DNA of 64,000 nt from positions 1-64,000 of the forward strand of contig JAKLPS010000004.1 in assembly GCA_022013695.1 (NCBI GenBank), written 5' to 3'. Below the pieces are notes generated by a model, which saw only the letters and a list, made by a program, of their open reading frames with translations, searched no databases and was not told the origin of the DNA. This DNA is from Weeksellaceae bacterium. Lineage in GTDB: Bacteria > Bacteroidota > Bacteroidia > Flavobacteriales > Weeksellaceae. How positions within the stretch are numbered: the stretch's first letter is position 1; the number at the start of each line of letters is the position of its first letter. The translations under genes and the position numbers were made by a program. Shown piece after piece: positions 16,324-24,674 of this stretch.

Positions 16324-17514
16324 ATGAAAAAAATTATAATAAGTATCCTTGCTCTTTTCGGAATGTTCAACGCCAAAGCACAAGAAGATACCGGCAATAA
16401 TAAGCCGAAAAAACTGACATTCGAGGAGGCCAATCTGGTTTCCAGCTATTATAAACAGGATGGCAACAACTCGGCGGTCACCGGCGGCATAGGTTCCGAA
16501 CATCTGACCGATATTTCCAACACCATCGATGTGACGATGGTAAAATATGACAAGAAAGACCGAAAAAACAAGTTCGATTTTAGTCTCGGAATCGATCATT
16601 ACACATCGGCATCATCTGATATGATCGATTTGAAAGCCAATTCATCGGCGTCTCATTCAGACAATCGGGTTTATCCCAGCATCAATTGGAGTCGGGAAAA
16701 TGAGGAAAAAGGCACTACCTTGATGGCGGGCGTTGCCTACTCCGGCGAATACGATTATCAATCTTTTGGAGCAAATATTGGTTTTGCAAAGAAAACGCCC
16801 AACAAAATGGGAGAATTCACGGCCAAATTTCAGGCTTTTCTGGATCAGGTCACACTGATTGCACCGATAGAACTGAGAACAGGCAACAATAACGGCGGCG
16901 AAGGCGACGATTATGGAACGACTGGGAGAAATACCTTTGCGCTATCACTTGCCTATTCGCAGATCATCAATAAAGATTTTCAAATGGAGTTTTTGGTAGA
17001 TGGTGTGCAGCAAACCGGCTATCTGAGTTTGCCGTTCCACCGTGTTTATTTTAACGACAATTCTGTTCATCAGGAAGCATTGCCCGACAAACGCTTCAAA
17101 ATTCCCCTGGGATTGCGTGCCAATTATTTTCTTGGAGACAAAGTGATTCTGAGAGCTTACTACCGATATTACACAGACGATTGGGATTTGACCTCGCACA
17201 CTATCAGCTTGGAAACGCCCGTGAAGCTCTCGCCTTTCCTTTCCGTGAGTCCGTTTTACAGGTATTATTCTCAGACGGCCGCCAAATATTTTTCGCCTTA
17301 TCAAACGCACACGGCTTTTGACGATTTTTACACCAGCAATTACGATCTTTCCAAATTCGACAGTCATTTTTATGGTGCAGGAATTAGAATTAGTCCAAAA
17401 AATGGATTGTTCGGCGTCGCACAGCTCAATATGTTGGAGGTCCGATATGGCCACTACACCAAATCGATCGGAATGAAATCTGATATTATTTCCTTAAATC
17501 TAAGATTCAAATAA
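16324..17514 (+). CDS. DUF3570 outer-membrane beta-barrel protein
   Basis: A 396-residue protein with signal peptide MKKIIISILALFGMFNAKAQ and a regular series of amphipathic strands ending in a phenylalanine-containing tail (ISLNLRFK), as in outer-membrane barrels. The N-terminal YKQDGNNSAVTGGIGSEHLTD is characteristic of DUF3570. It is the last member of the thioredoxin-ApbE-DUF4266-DUF3570 cluster and probably forms its outer-membrane component. Whether it is a pore, a receptor or an electron-transfer partner is unknown. Confidence 0.85.
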   Translation: MKKIIISILALFGMFNAKAQEDTGNNKPKKLTFEEANLVSSYYKQDGNNSAVTGGIGSEHLTDISNTIDVTMVKYDKKDRKNKFDFSLGIDHYTSASSDMIDLKANSSASHSDNRVYPSINWSRENEEKGTTLMAGVAYSGEYDYQSFGANIGFAKKTPNKMGEFTAKFQAFLDQVTLIAPIELRTGNNNGGEGDDYGTTGRNTFALSLAYSQIINKDFQMEFLVDGVQQTGYLSLPFHRVYFNDNSVHQEALPDKRFKIPLGLRANYFLGDKVILRAYYRYYTDDWDLTSHTISLETPVKLSPFLSVSPFYRYYSQTAAKYFSPYQTHTAFDDFYTSNYDLSKFDSHFYGAGIRISPKNGLFGVAQLNMLEVRYGHYTKSIGMKSDIISLNLRFK

Positions 17515-17576
17515 AAATCATTTTAACTTTGACTTGTCGAAAGTTGTTGGCAAGTCCAATTTTTAATAAAAAAAAT

Positions 17577-18272
17577 ATGCATCATCAATTAGAAAAACAC
17601 TATGTCACCAGGGTTGGCTGGCTGCGCGCTGCAGTACTGGGCGCTAACGACGGATTGCTGTCCACCACGAGTATCGTCATTGGTGTAGCAGCTGCAACGC
17701 CCGACAGAAATACAATTGTTCTGGCTGCATTGGCAGGAATGATTGCCGGCGCAATGTCTATGGCGGCTGGGGAATATGTATCCGTGAGTTCGCAAGCAGA
17801 TACCGAAAAGGCCGATCTCTTGCGGGAACAGCGCGAACTGGAAGAAATGCCGGAAATTGAACTGATGGAGCTGGCAAAAGTGTATGAACGGCGCGGCGTA
17901 ACGCAAGAAACTGCTTTGCAAGTGGCCACCGAGCTTACGGCGCACGATGCTTTGGGCGCGCATGCGCACGACGAGTTGGGCATCAATGAGATTACTCAAG
18001 CAAGACCATTTCTGGCTGCTATTGCGTCATTCGGTTCGTTTGCTCTGGGCGCTTTGTTGCCTTTTGCAGTGTCGATGTCGGCACCGATTAAGAATATGGT
18101 TTATTTCCAATATGGATTTTCTATTGTTTTCTTGATGATTCTGGGCGCCATTTCTGCGAGAACAGGCGGTTCCAAAATTGGGATTGCTATTCTGAGGATT
18201 TGTTTCTGGGGAACGGTTGCGATGGGAATTACCGCTTTGGTAGGCCATCTTTTTGGGGTCAAAGTTTCGTAG
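17577..18272 (+). CDS. VIT1/CCC1 family iron/manganese transporter
   Basis: From the ATG at 17577 the product is 231 residues. The family signature GWLRAAVLGANDGLLSTTSIVIGVAAA lies in the first membrane helix, and a cytoplasmic acidic domain (EKADLLREQRELEEMPEIELMEL) sits between helices 2 and 3. Three further helices follow, the last in LRICFWGTVAMGITALVGHLFGV. These proteins move Fe2+ or Mn2+ out of the cytoplasm. The gene follows DUF3570 by about 60 bp and may share its transcript; a strong terminator follows. Confidence 0.9.
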   Translation: MHHQLEKHYVTRVGWLRAAVLGANDGLLSTTSIVIGVAAATPDRNTIVLAALAGMIAGAMSMAAGEYVSVSSQADTEKADLLREQRELEEMPEIELMELAKVYERRGVTQETALQVATELTAHDALGAHAHDELGINEITQARPFLAAIASFGSFALGALLPFAVSMSAPIKNMVYFQYGFSIVFLMILGAISARTGGSKIGIAILRICFWGTVAMGITALVGHLFGVKVS

Positions 18273-18276
18273 ATCA

Positions 18277-18328
18277 AAAATGATCCGCCCACGATGATTA
18301 AAATTGGCGGATCATTTTATTTTTTTTA
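18277..18328 (+). terminator. strong intrinsic terminator after the VIT1-like gene
   Basis: AAAATGATCCGCC (18277-18289) and GGCGGATCATTTT (18306-18318) form a 13-bp perfect stem with a 16-nt loop, followed by a long T run. Confidence 0.85.
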
Positions 18329-18419
18329 TCAAGCATCAAAAATTCTGCGATAGAGTTTTTGATTTATCAAAATGCTGTAAAAGATCAATCCATTTACCTG
18401 AGCTGGTTCTATAAATGAT

Positions 18420-19844
18420 CTAAACCAGAAGAAAAGAAGCCGGTGCCTTTTCGATTTTTGGGTGCGCTTCCAGATAAAGCAGCATTGCATCGACAGCCGT
18501 AATAGCGGTTTCAGTTCTGTTTTTGCCATATTTTTTTGGCACGCCCTGCTCTGTAAGAAAGGCAACTTTGTAACTTCTGTCTTTTTCTAAAAGCTGATTT
18601 TGAAAATAGATTTCCTGAATCCGGAATCCCGGCGGATTTTCTATTCTCATTAGAATGCGAAGTCCACTGCAACGCTTCACGTAGCCCCCCATTTGGTGCA
18701 TTGGTTCGGCGGAAAACGTGCGTTCCAAATTTTCCTCCAGCATTTCGAAAATTTCTTGACCGCTAAGTTCTGTTGTCGTAATCGGTGGGTTCATCGGCAC
18801 CATTTGGTACAAATTCCAAAGCGTCACATTTCCTTTGTCTATCGGTGCGCCATATCGCCAACCGTTGGAAAAGGAAATTTCAGTCGCCGTGGCAAAATTC
18901 ACCGCAGTCAGCAGAAAATCGTCCATCGAGGAAGACAAGCCGGAGTACCGGTGCAATATCTGCTCGGAAGTGCCTACTATTTTCTCTTTCATTTCTTCGT
19001 AAGGTGAGAGAACATCGGCCACCAGAGCCTTCAAAGTTGCTTCTTCTGCAACAGAATCATCTGCGGTAATCAATTCATAACCGTAATTTTGGACCGCATC
19101 ATTTTCCACTTGCAGTTGCAAATGTCCCACGAAAGAGCCGTGGCAGCCGCATTGTATAATCACAGTTCCGTTTACTTCCGCTGCTTCGTACATCCGGTTG
19201 TGCGTATGCGCACTGAGGCAGACATCGATTCCGGAAACATTTTTTAGTAATTCTACGTCCTGCGGAAAGCCATTATGGGACAAAAGAATGATGAGTCCGA
19301 CGCTTTTTTCCTGTAGTTCGGCCACGCATTTCCGAGTTTCTTCGATACCATCGGTCACGGTGATGCCTTCACTGAATTTTTCAGGCATTGTTTTGTCGAT
19401 AATATTGCAACAAATACCAATGATGCCTATTTTAATTTGCTCAATTTCTAAGATTTGATAAGGCGATAGAAAAGGTTTTCCGTTCTCATCATAGACATTG
19501 CAGCCCAAAATGGGATAATGGAGCTGGCTTCCCAACTCCAAAAGGTGCTTTGGCGTGTAGGCAAAATCCCAATGGCCGACCATTGCGCTTAACTCCAATG
19601 CATTAAGAATGGGAATAAGCGCCTCGCCTTTTGACTTTACCACCGGAAACGTGCCGTGGAAGGTGTCGCCGCCGTCGAAAAACAAGCTATTTGGATTTTC
19701 GGATTTGATTTTTTGAAAAATGGATTTAATTCTGGCGTAGCCTCCCGCTTGGGCGATATATTCTTTTTGATTGTCGTAAAAAAGCTCGGGATGTGGCTCC
19801 AGATACCCGTGAACATCGTTGATAAAAGCGATCGATAATTTCAT
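18420..19844 (-). CDS. SoxB-like metallophosphoesterase/5'-nucleotidase family protein
   Basis: A 474-residue two-domain protein from the ATG at 19844. The metallophosphoesterase domain has FINDVHGYLEPHPE, FFDGGDTFHG, and AMVGHWDFAY where nucleotidases have GNHEFD; the GHWxF form is the SoxB (thiosulfohydrolase) variant as I recall it. LLSHNGFPQD and LSAHTHNR complete the dimetal site. The C-terminal 5'-nucleotidase domain holds SFSNGWRYGAPI. No signal peptide is visible, unlike periplasmic SoxB. It closes an operon with two TlpA proteins and a DsrE protein, which favours sulfur chemistry over nucleotide hydrolysis. The true substrate is inference. Confidence 0.75.
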   Translation of the reverse strand: MKLSIAFINDVHGYLEPHPELFYDNQKEYIAQAGGYARIKSIFQKIKSENPNSLFFDGGDTFHGTFPVVKSKGEALIPILNALELSAMVGHWDFAYTPKHLLELGSQLHYPILGCNVYDENGKPFLSPYQILEIEQIKIGIIGICCNIIDKTMPEKFSEGITVTDGIEETRKCVAELQEKSVGLIILLSHNGFPQDVELLKNVSGIDVCLSAHTHNRMYEAAEVNGTVIIQCGCHGSFVGHLQLQVENDAVQNYGYELITADDSVAEEATLKALVADVLSPYEEMKEKIVGTSEQILHRYSGLSSSMDDFLLTAVNFATATEISFSNGWRYGAPIDKGNVTLWNLYQMVPMNPPITTTELSGQEIFEMLEENLERTFSAEPMHQMGGYVKRCSGLRILMRIENPPGFRIQEIYFQNQLLEKDRSYKVAFLTEQGVPKKYGKNRTETAITAVDAMLLYLEAHPKIEKAPASFLLV

Positions 19845-19857
19845 TTTTGGTTTGTTT

Positions 19858-20310
19858 TTAAGGTTTGACAACGGCCCAATGTTCATATTCTCTCAGGATG
19901 ATTTCTCCATTTCCGCTTGGTGTATAATTCACAAAATCAAAGAGTTCCGATTTGTTGATTTTCCTTTCCCGCAACGTATTTTCGCATTGCACCAGCACGA
20001 CGCCTTTATCTATTAATCCAGATAAAAGTTTCTCGTAAGGATTGGTCTTTTTGTACATTTCGACACCGGCGCCAAAGGCCAGCAGCTCGACTTTCAGTTT
20101 ACCTTTCAGTCTCGGGTCTTCCAAGGCATTATTGATATTGCGAATGGTCATTTTGATTTTTTCATCTTGCGCTTCATCGATGACGTATAATGCTTTGTAT
20201 TGCTTTTCGACAGCTTTCGCGGGCTCATAGTGCAGCGTCGTTTTTTGCCCGAAAGTGCTGGCGCCGATCAAAAGTGTCGATAGTGTGATGATTTTAAATA
20301 GAAGTTTCAT
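19858..20310 (-). CDS. exported DsrE-family protein
   Basis: A 150-residue protein with signal peptide ending near GASTFGQ and a DsrE/DsrF-like fold: YKALYVIDEAQDEKIKMTIRNINNAL, KVELLAFGAGVEMYKK and a conserved cysteine in VLVQCENTLRERK. DsrE-type proteins carry or transfer sulfur on such a cysteine. The start ATG overlaps the TlpA stop codon (TAATG), and the SoxB-like gene follows 13 bp later, so the operon is tight. A periplasmic sulfur-carrier role is inferred from fold and neighbours. Confidence 0.82.
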   Translation of the reverse strand: MKLLFKIITLSTLLIGASTFGQKTTLHYEPAKAVEKQYKALYVIDEAQDEKIKMTIRNINNALEDPRLKGKLKVELLAFGAGVEMYKKTNPYEKLLSGLIDKGVVLVQCENTLRERKINKSELFDFVNYTPSGNGEIILREYEHWAVVKP

Positions 20311-20915
20311 TATTTATTCTTTAATAATTGATTAATCTCTTCATAGAAAGATTCCTTGCTGTAATCTGCCATTCCGGCGTGGTGCAAACGAATTTTTCCG
20401 GCTTTGTCCAAAACCACGGTGGTCGGGAGCGAGCCGCTGAAAAATTCATTAGGAATGTTGCCATTGGGAAGAACAAAAGGAATGCTGAACTTTTCTTTCT
20501 CCAGATACATCTTGCCTGCAGACGCATCATCATCTAAGTTGACACCCAGGAAAATCAAATCTTTTTGATCCTTATATTTGTCGTAAAAAGTCTGAATCGA
20601 TGGGAACTCGGCGCGACACGGCGGACACCACGAGGCCCAAAAATTGATGAATACCACTTTGCCCTTCAGTTCAGACGTGTTGATGATGTTTCCTTTGTCG
20701 TCTGCAACGCTTAAATTTGGTAAAACAGTCGTCGTCTCTTCTGCTTGCGGTGGTTCTGTTGTTTTCTCTTCGATATTTGAGTTGAAGAGGCCTGTAGAAG
20801 CCAACTGGCGCATCAGCCAAGCTTTGGCATCGGGATTCACCAGCAGTACTACGAAAATTGCTACCAGAAGTGTAGTGCTCCAGTTTTTTCGGAGCCATAT
20901 TTTTAATTTTTCCAT
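20310..20915 (-). CDS. membrane-anchored TlpA-family thiol-disulfide protein (CPPC)
   Basis: A 201-residue protein with an N-terminal membrane helix (STTLLVAIFVVLLV) and a TlpA/ResA thioredoxin domain from residue about 65. The active site is ASWCPPCRAEFPSI, and the later SLPTTVVLDKAGKI holds the cis-Pro. Such proteins act as periplasmic reductases or disulfide exchangers, for example on cytochrome c or sulfur carriers. The stop overlaps the DsrE start, and a second TlpA gene lies 14 bp upstream. Confidence 0.9.
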   Translation of the reverse strand: MEKLKIWLRKNWSTTLLVAIFVVLLVNPDAKAWLMRQLASTGLFNSNIEEKTTEPPQAEETTTVLPNLSVADDKGNIINTSELKGKVVFINFWASWCPPCRAEFPSIQTFYDKYKDQKDLIFLGVNLDDDASAGKMYLEKEKFSIPFVLPNGNIPNEFFSGSLPTTVVLDKAGKIRLHHAGMADYSKESFYEEINQLLKNK

Positions 20916-20929
20916 TTCTTTTTATAGTT

Positions 20930-21478
20930 TTAAATTGCTTGTTCTGTTAAAGTTTTCAATGCTTCATAAATCTCGGGGCGGTCAAAATCTCTTGCACCTT
21001 GCGCTTGTACTTCCAGCTCACCTTTTTTGTTGAAAATTAAAGTCGTGGGAATTGCTCCTTGAAAGTACTTTGAGGGAATCTTGTCTGCTGCGACATAAAC
21101 CGGGAGGTCATAATTTTTGTCTTTCATAAATTTCTTGCCCTTTTCCATATCGGCTTCTACATTCAGAAGGACAAATACAATATTGTCATTTCCTTCGAAC
21201 TTTTTTTTGAGTCTGTTGATGGCCGGCATTTCCTCCACGCAAGGTTGGCACCAGGTGGCCCACATATTCACGATTACCACTTTCCCTTTCAGGTCGCTAA
21301 GGTGGATTTTTTTGCCGTTTTCATTAATTAAGATGATGTCGTCATCGTTCGGTATTAATTTTTTAACATTTGACTGGTTTTCACTTTCCTGCTGAGGTTG
21401 CCTTGCATTGGCATTCAAAGAAAACAGTATTATTGAAAGCAGAAATATGCTTCTTTTAGTAATTATTATCGGGTTCAT
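20930..21478 (-). CDS. exported TlpA-family thioredoxin (CQPC)
   Basis: A 182-residue product from the ATG at 21478, selected because MNPIIITKRSIFLLSIILFSLNANA is a clear signal peptide; the track's longer start adds 29 residues. The TlpA domain has KVVIVNMWATWCQPCVEEMPAI and AIPTTLIFNKKGEL. It is the first gene of the TlpA-TlpA-DsrE-SoxB-like operon. Two adjacent thioredoxins of different type (CQPC and CPPC) suggest a relay or different partners. Confidence 0.88.
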   Translation of the reverse strand: MNPIIITKRSIFLLSIILFSLNANARQPQQESENQSNVKKLIPNDDDIILINENGKKIHLSDLKGKVVIVNMWATWCQPCVEEMPAINRLKKKFEGNDNIVFVLLNVEADMEKGKKFMKDKNYDLPVYVAADKIPSKYFQGAIPTTLIFNKKGELEVQAQGARDFDRPEIYEALKTLTEQAI

Positions 21479-21666
21479 TATTTTATATTTTTTTGGTTGA
21501 GGTATTATGATGCAGGTTGCGGTCATCAATCCAAGGAAATAGGCTGATGAAAATTTTATTATCATTTTTTTTGATAAAACACAGGCAGAATCCTTCCGCT
21601 AAGGATTAATAAAAGTTTTAAAGCCGTCGGAGTCTCTTAAAAATAAAAGACCTAAGAAATTTTAAA

Positions 21667-22041
21667 TCAAATGATAAGTTTGCGGTATCGTATAAAAATG
21701 GGAACAGAATTTCCTATTTTGGAAGAACTGTATTGGGGATGTTTCCTAATGTTGACAGAAAGAAAAGCGCCAACAAAAAGAATAAAAGTAACGGCAGCGA
21801 GCTCGCCAAAATCCGAGACAGCAAAGGGGGTGTCGCTTTTGGCAATAATCTCTTTTTCCTTACAGAAATGACATTGAGAGGAAGAATTGGAGGTGATGAA
21901 TTTGTCCTTCGGAACGGGCGAATGACGGGCGGAAGATGGCTGCACATCGAATATGTTTTTGATGCCATACTTCACAGCACAGGACGAAATCAAAATACAT
22001 AAAATGAAGAACACGCCGATGATGCCCTTTAATTTATACAT
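21667..22041 (-). CDS. lipoprotein-like small protein with CxxC and C-terminal helix, unknown
   Basis: A 124-residue product from the ATG at 22041. It begins with a lipoprotein signal (ILCILISSCAVKYG), carries a CHFC pair near residue 55, a membrane helix (LAAVTFILFVGAFLSV) and a basic tail ending FIRYRKLII. I do not recognise a named family. A TATTTTTG element at 22079-22072 supports the start at 22041 over 22065, since it leaves a 30-nt leader. It lies upstream of the TlpA operon on the same strand, so it may be a partner. Confidence 0.55.
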   Translation of the reverse strand: MYKLKGIIGVFFILCILISSCAVKYGIKNIFDVQPSSARHSPVPKDKFITSNSSSQCHFCKEKEIIAKSDTPFAVSDFGELAAVTFILFVGAFLSVNIRKHPQYSSSKIGNSVPIFIRYRKLII

Positions 22042-22071
22042 ATTATGTAGTTTTTGATCATTCATTCACGA

Positions 22072-22079
22072 CAAAAATA
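22072..22079 (-). promoter_or_regulatory. -7 element TATTTTTG for the CHFC protein gene
   Basis: A TAnnTTTG match 30 nt upstream of the preferred ATG at 22041 and 6 nt upstream of the alternative at 22065. Confidence 0.45.
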
Positions 22080-22167
22080 TAAGATTTTAATTCGCCTGTC
22101 AAAAATATTCTCATAATTTTATTATAAATATTTTTCATTTATAAATCGAATCAAACAAAACTAATTA

Positions 22168-23346
22168 TCATTTTCCGATAAGTTGTAATGGTAATGGTTT
22201 TTCCAAAAGTTTTTTGAGCACCGCAATCCATATCGTGGAGAACAGAAGGGTAAGACAGGTAATGGCAAGGCCGGCTTTGTACAGTTCGTACTCTATGATG
22301 TGATCTTTGTACGCAATGGCTAAAGCGAGAATCCCGAATTCTCCCGTCTGAGACAACAATGCGCCACCATACCAACTGTTTTTTTTGCCGAATTTCAAAA
22401 AGCGGAAAACAAGAGCCGATATCAGACTGTTGCTTATCAAAACAAAAAAAGTGCATGCCAAGATGATTTCTGAATGGCTCAGAAAATAGGACAGATCCAA
22501 GCGCAAACCGATGGAGACAAAGAATAGGGCGACAAAGAAAACTTTGAAAGAAGACAGCGTATGCTCCAGCCAAGCGAATCCTCGAAGTCTTCCGACGAGT
22601 ACGCCGGCGATAAAACTGCCCAAGGCACTGCTGAGACCAACGGCATCTGCCAGCAATCCAAAACCCAAACATATCAGCAGCCCGGTGAAAAGCTGAAGGT
22701 CGTGATCGGCGGCTATCTTATTGAGAAACCTCGGAAGTCTGATTTCCTGCAAATTCCTTATGGTTTTGAAAAGAAAGATGATGGCGATGCAGTCCACCAG
22801 CGGAAGAATAATCTGGGCAACGCTGAAGGGTTTGCCGCCGCCCCAAATATTCAGAAGTGTCAGCACGGGTGCCAAAAGGACATCCTGCAGAAGCAGTATA
22901 TTGAAGATAGTGCTCCCAAACGCGGTGTTAAAAATCTGGTACTTTTTTAGAAACTCCGTCACCACGGCGGTGCTGTTGAAAAAGAAAAGGATAGCAATTA
23001 AAGTAATACTTTTAAAATCGAGGTTCAAATAGAATCCTATCAAAAATGCGAAAGCAAAGCCCAGCAAGACTTTCATGCTTTGGGCAATGAGCGGTTTGAT
23101 AATAAGATAGCGTTTATTGGGAATATTGATTTCCAACCCCAAGAAAAACATCAGGAGAAGGATACCCAGCTCCCCAACCAGTTCTATCTCCTTGGTATCC
23201 GAAAATATCCCGATCAAATCGGGGCCCAGCAAAACGCCTGCTACAATGTAAGCAATCAAATAGGGCTGGCTAAAATGTTTCAGTATAAAGCCTAAAATCA
23301 ATATCGTGAGAGACAACACACAGATAGACCACAGCAACTCATTCAT
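22168..23346 (-). CDS. CPA2-type cation:proton antiporter, membrane domain only
   Basis: A 392-residue polytopic protein from the ATG at 23346 with about 12 hydrophobic segments. CPA2/Kef-type features include GYILAGVLLGP-like AYIVAGVLLGPDLIG, GELGILLLMFFLGLEI, and SSALGSFIAGVLVGR. The length fits the membrane domain alone; there is no C-terminal RCK/TrkA-N domain as in KefB/KefC. It likely exchanges K+ or Na+ for H+. It lies downstream of and antisense to nothing; the hsp20 gene on the same strand ends 60 bp upstream behind a terminator. Confidence 0.88.
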   Translation of the reverse strand: MNELLWSICVLSLTILILGFILKHFSQPYLIAYIVAGVLLGPDLIGIFSDTKEIELVGELGILLLMFFLGLEINIPNKRYLIIKPLIAQSMKVLLGFAFAFLIGFYLNLDFKSITLIAILFFFNSTAVVTEFLKKYQIFNTAFGSTIFNILLLQDVLLAPVLTLLNIWGGGKPFSVAQIILPLVDCIAIIFLFKTIRNLQEIRLPRFLNKIAADHDLQLFTGLLICLGFGLLADAVGLSSALGSFIAGVLVGRLRGFAWLEHTLSSFKVFFVALFFVSIGLRLDLSYFLSHSEIILACTFFVLISNSLISALVFRFLKFGKKNSWYGGALLSQTGEFGILALAIAYKDHIIEYELYKAGLAITCLTLLFSTIWIAVLKKLLEKPLPLQLIGK

Positions 23347-23363
23347 ACCTCGGCAAAACAATT

Positions 23364-23400
23364 AAAAAAAAGGTTTTCCATATTTCAGGAAAACCTTTTT
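23364..23400 (-). terminator. terminator after hsp20
   Basis: A 13-bp perfect stem AAAAAGGTTTTCC/GGAAAACCTTTTT (23367-23379 and 23388-23400) with an 8-nt loop, followed on the minus strand by a T run. Confidence 0.85.
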
Positions 23401-23406
23401 GCAAAA

Positions 23407-23865
23407 TTATTTAATTTCAATTAGTCTCGGCGATTGCATTTTGGCTCCCTCTTTTTTAGGAATGATGAGTCTTAAAACGCCATTTTCGTATTTAGCTTCG
23501 ATGTGCTCATCGTCCACCACATCGGTCTCCAAGGTGAAGCTTCGTTGGAAGGATTGATAGCTGAATTCTCTTTGAGTGTAGTTTTCATTTTTTTCTTCCT
23601 CTCTTTCCTCTTTTTCAGACGAAATGGTAAGAACACCTCGGTCAAGCGTAATCTTGAAATCTTCTTTCTGTATACCTGGTGCAGCTACTTCTACTTGGAA
23701 AACATCATCTTTCTCTTTGATGTTTACGGACGGAAGCGTTGTACGCGTAGCAGAAAAATTGCTATTGCCCCAATTAAATAGATCGCGAGTGAAAAAATCG
23801 TCGAATAGTGCGCGTGGGCTGGTAGGGAGCAAGCTACCATTGTTTCTTTTAACGATTGTTGTCAT
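23407..23865 (-). CDS. Hsp20/alpha-crystallin small heat-shock protein
   Basis: A 152-residue protein with a short N-terminal region, an alpha-crystallin domain (about 42-140: PSVNIKEKDDVFQVEVAAPG, then GVLTISSEKEE and YENGVLRLIIPKKEG) and a C-terminal I-x-I-like LIEIK. Small heat-shock proteins hold unfolding proteins in the cytoplasm without ATP. A TAGTTTTG element ends two nucleotides before the ATG, so the message may be leaderless. It has its own terminator. Confidence 0.95.
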   Translation of the reverse strand: MTTIVKRNNGSLLPTSPRALFDDFFTRDLFNWGNSNFSATRTTLPSVNIKEKDDVFQVEVAAPGIQKEDFKITLDRGVLTISSEKEEREEEKNENYTQREFSYQSFQRSFTLETDVVDDEHIEAKYENGVLRLIIPKKEGAKMQSPRLIEIK

Positions 23866-23867
23866 AA

Positions 23868-23875
23868 CAAAACTA
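23868..23875 (-). promoter_or_regulatory. -7 element TAGTTTTG directly before hsp20
   Basis: It matches TAnnTTTG and is separated from the ATG by only TT. Confidence 0.45.
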
Positions 23876-24105
23876 ATTTAAAGGTTAAACAATATTTTTT
23901 AAAGTTCTCATATTCCCAATCAACAAAAGATATACCACTCCCAGGATGCGAAAATTTGACTTAAACACACTGAAATTTTGTCCCAAAATTGTCATTTTTA
24001 CTTCCTTTTTCAGATGAAAAAATGTCATTCTTTTAGCTTCATACAAGCTTGGAATTTTTTATTAAAAAATCTTGGGAAAAGGACGACTCGGCTAAAATAT
24101 AAACC

Positions 24106-24137
24106 AGAAAAAAAACCGCTTTTCTCTCAGCGGTTTT
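24106..24137 (-). terminator. terminator overlapping the thioredoxin stop codon
   Basis: AAAACCGCT (24112-24120) pairs with AGCGGTTTT (24129-24137). The upstream arm on the minus strand includes the last codons (QNR) and stop of the thioredoxin gene, and a T run follows. Confidence 0.8.
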
Positions 24138-24423
24138 GATTGATTAATCTTTCCAGTTCATCTGCCTGGACAACTCCGGACTGCTTCCACTTGACTTCGC
24201 CGTTTTTAAAAATCATCAAGGTCGGGATGTTGCGAATCCCGAACTGCGAGGCCACAGCCTGATTTTTATCGACGTCGATTTTGATAATATTGGCAGCATC
24301 GCCCACTTTCTTTTTCAGATCCTTCAGGATAGGAGCCTGCACCTTGCAAGGACCGCACCATTCGGCAAAGAAATCTACCAAGACGGGTTTATCTTGGCTG
24401 ATTATTTCCTTGAATTTGTTCAT
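24127..24423 (-). CDS. thioredoxin (WCGPC)
   Basis: A 98-residue cytoplasmic thioredoxin with the active site FFAEWCGPCKVQAP and the cis-Pro motif IRNIPTLMIFKNGE. It is the last gene of the operon CstB-like, DUF2892, thioredoxin, with gaps of 11 and 6 bp. In this setting it can reduce persulfides or the rhodanese domain of the dioxygenase, releasing sulfide. That specific job is inference; the thioredoxin fold is certain. Confidence 0.93.
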   Translation of the reverse strand: MNKFKEIISQDKPVLVDFFAEWCGPCKVQAPILKDLKKKVGDAANIIKIDVDKNQAVASQFGIRNIPTLMIFKNGEVKWKQSGVVQADELERLINQNR

Positions 24424-24429
24424 CTCTTT

Positions 24430-24663
24430 TTATTTTAATTCTTGATATTCGGTTTCCTCATCAGCTCTGAATTTTTTTGGCTGAACCGCGCAATTTCCGC
24501 TGGCGCAACAGCCGATATTCAGTATAGGCATTGCAACAAAAATCGCTCCAACCGCAACTAAGAGCCACATCCCGGATCTCGCGGCCTCCACGACAAGGAG
24601 AATTCCCATTGCCAAACGCAAAATCCGCATCAAGTTCCAGTTTTTCAAAATATTTTGTATCAT
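24430..24663 (-). CDS. DUF2892 (YgaP-like transmembrane) protein
   Basis: A 77-residue protein with two membrane helices (RILRLAMGILLVVEAA and LLVAVGAIFVAMPILNIGCCA) and a polar tail. It matches the membrane part of YgaP-type proteins, often fused or adjacent to rhodaneses. Three cysteines cluster after helix 2 (GCCASGNC). It lies between the CstB-like gene and thioredoxin. A role in keeping sulfane-sulfur enzymes at the membrane is an inference. Confidence 0.85.
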   Translation of the reverse strand: MIQNILKNWNLMRILRLAMGILLVVEAARSGMWLLVAVGAIFVAMPILNIGCCASGNCAVQPKKFRADEETEYQELK

Positions 24664-24674
24664 TTATTTTAAAT

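Noticed and set aside
21568-21607. AATCCTT/AAGGATT hairpin upstream of the TlpA operon as a terminator.
   Set aside because: No T run follows on the strand of the flanking genes, so there is no good terminator signal.
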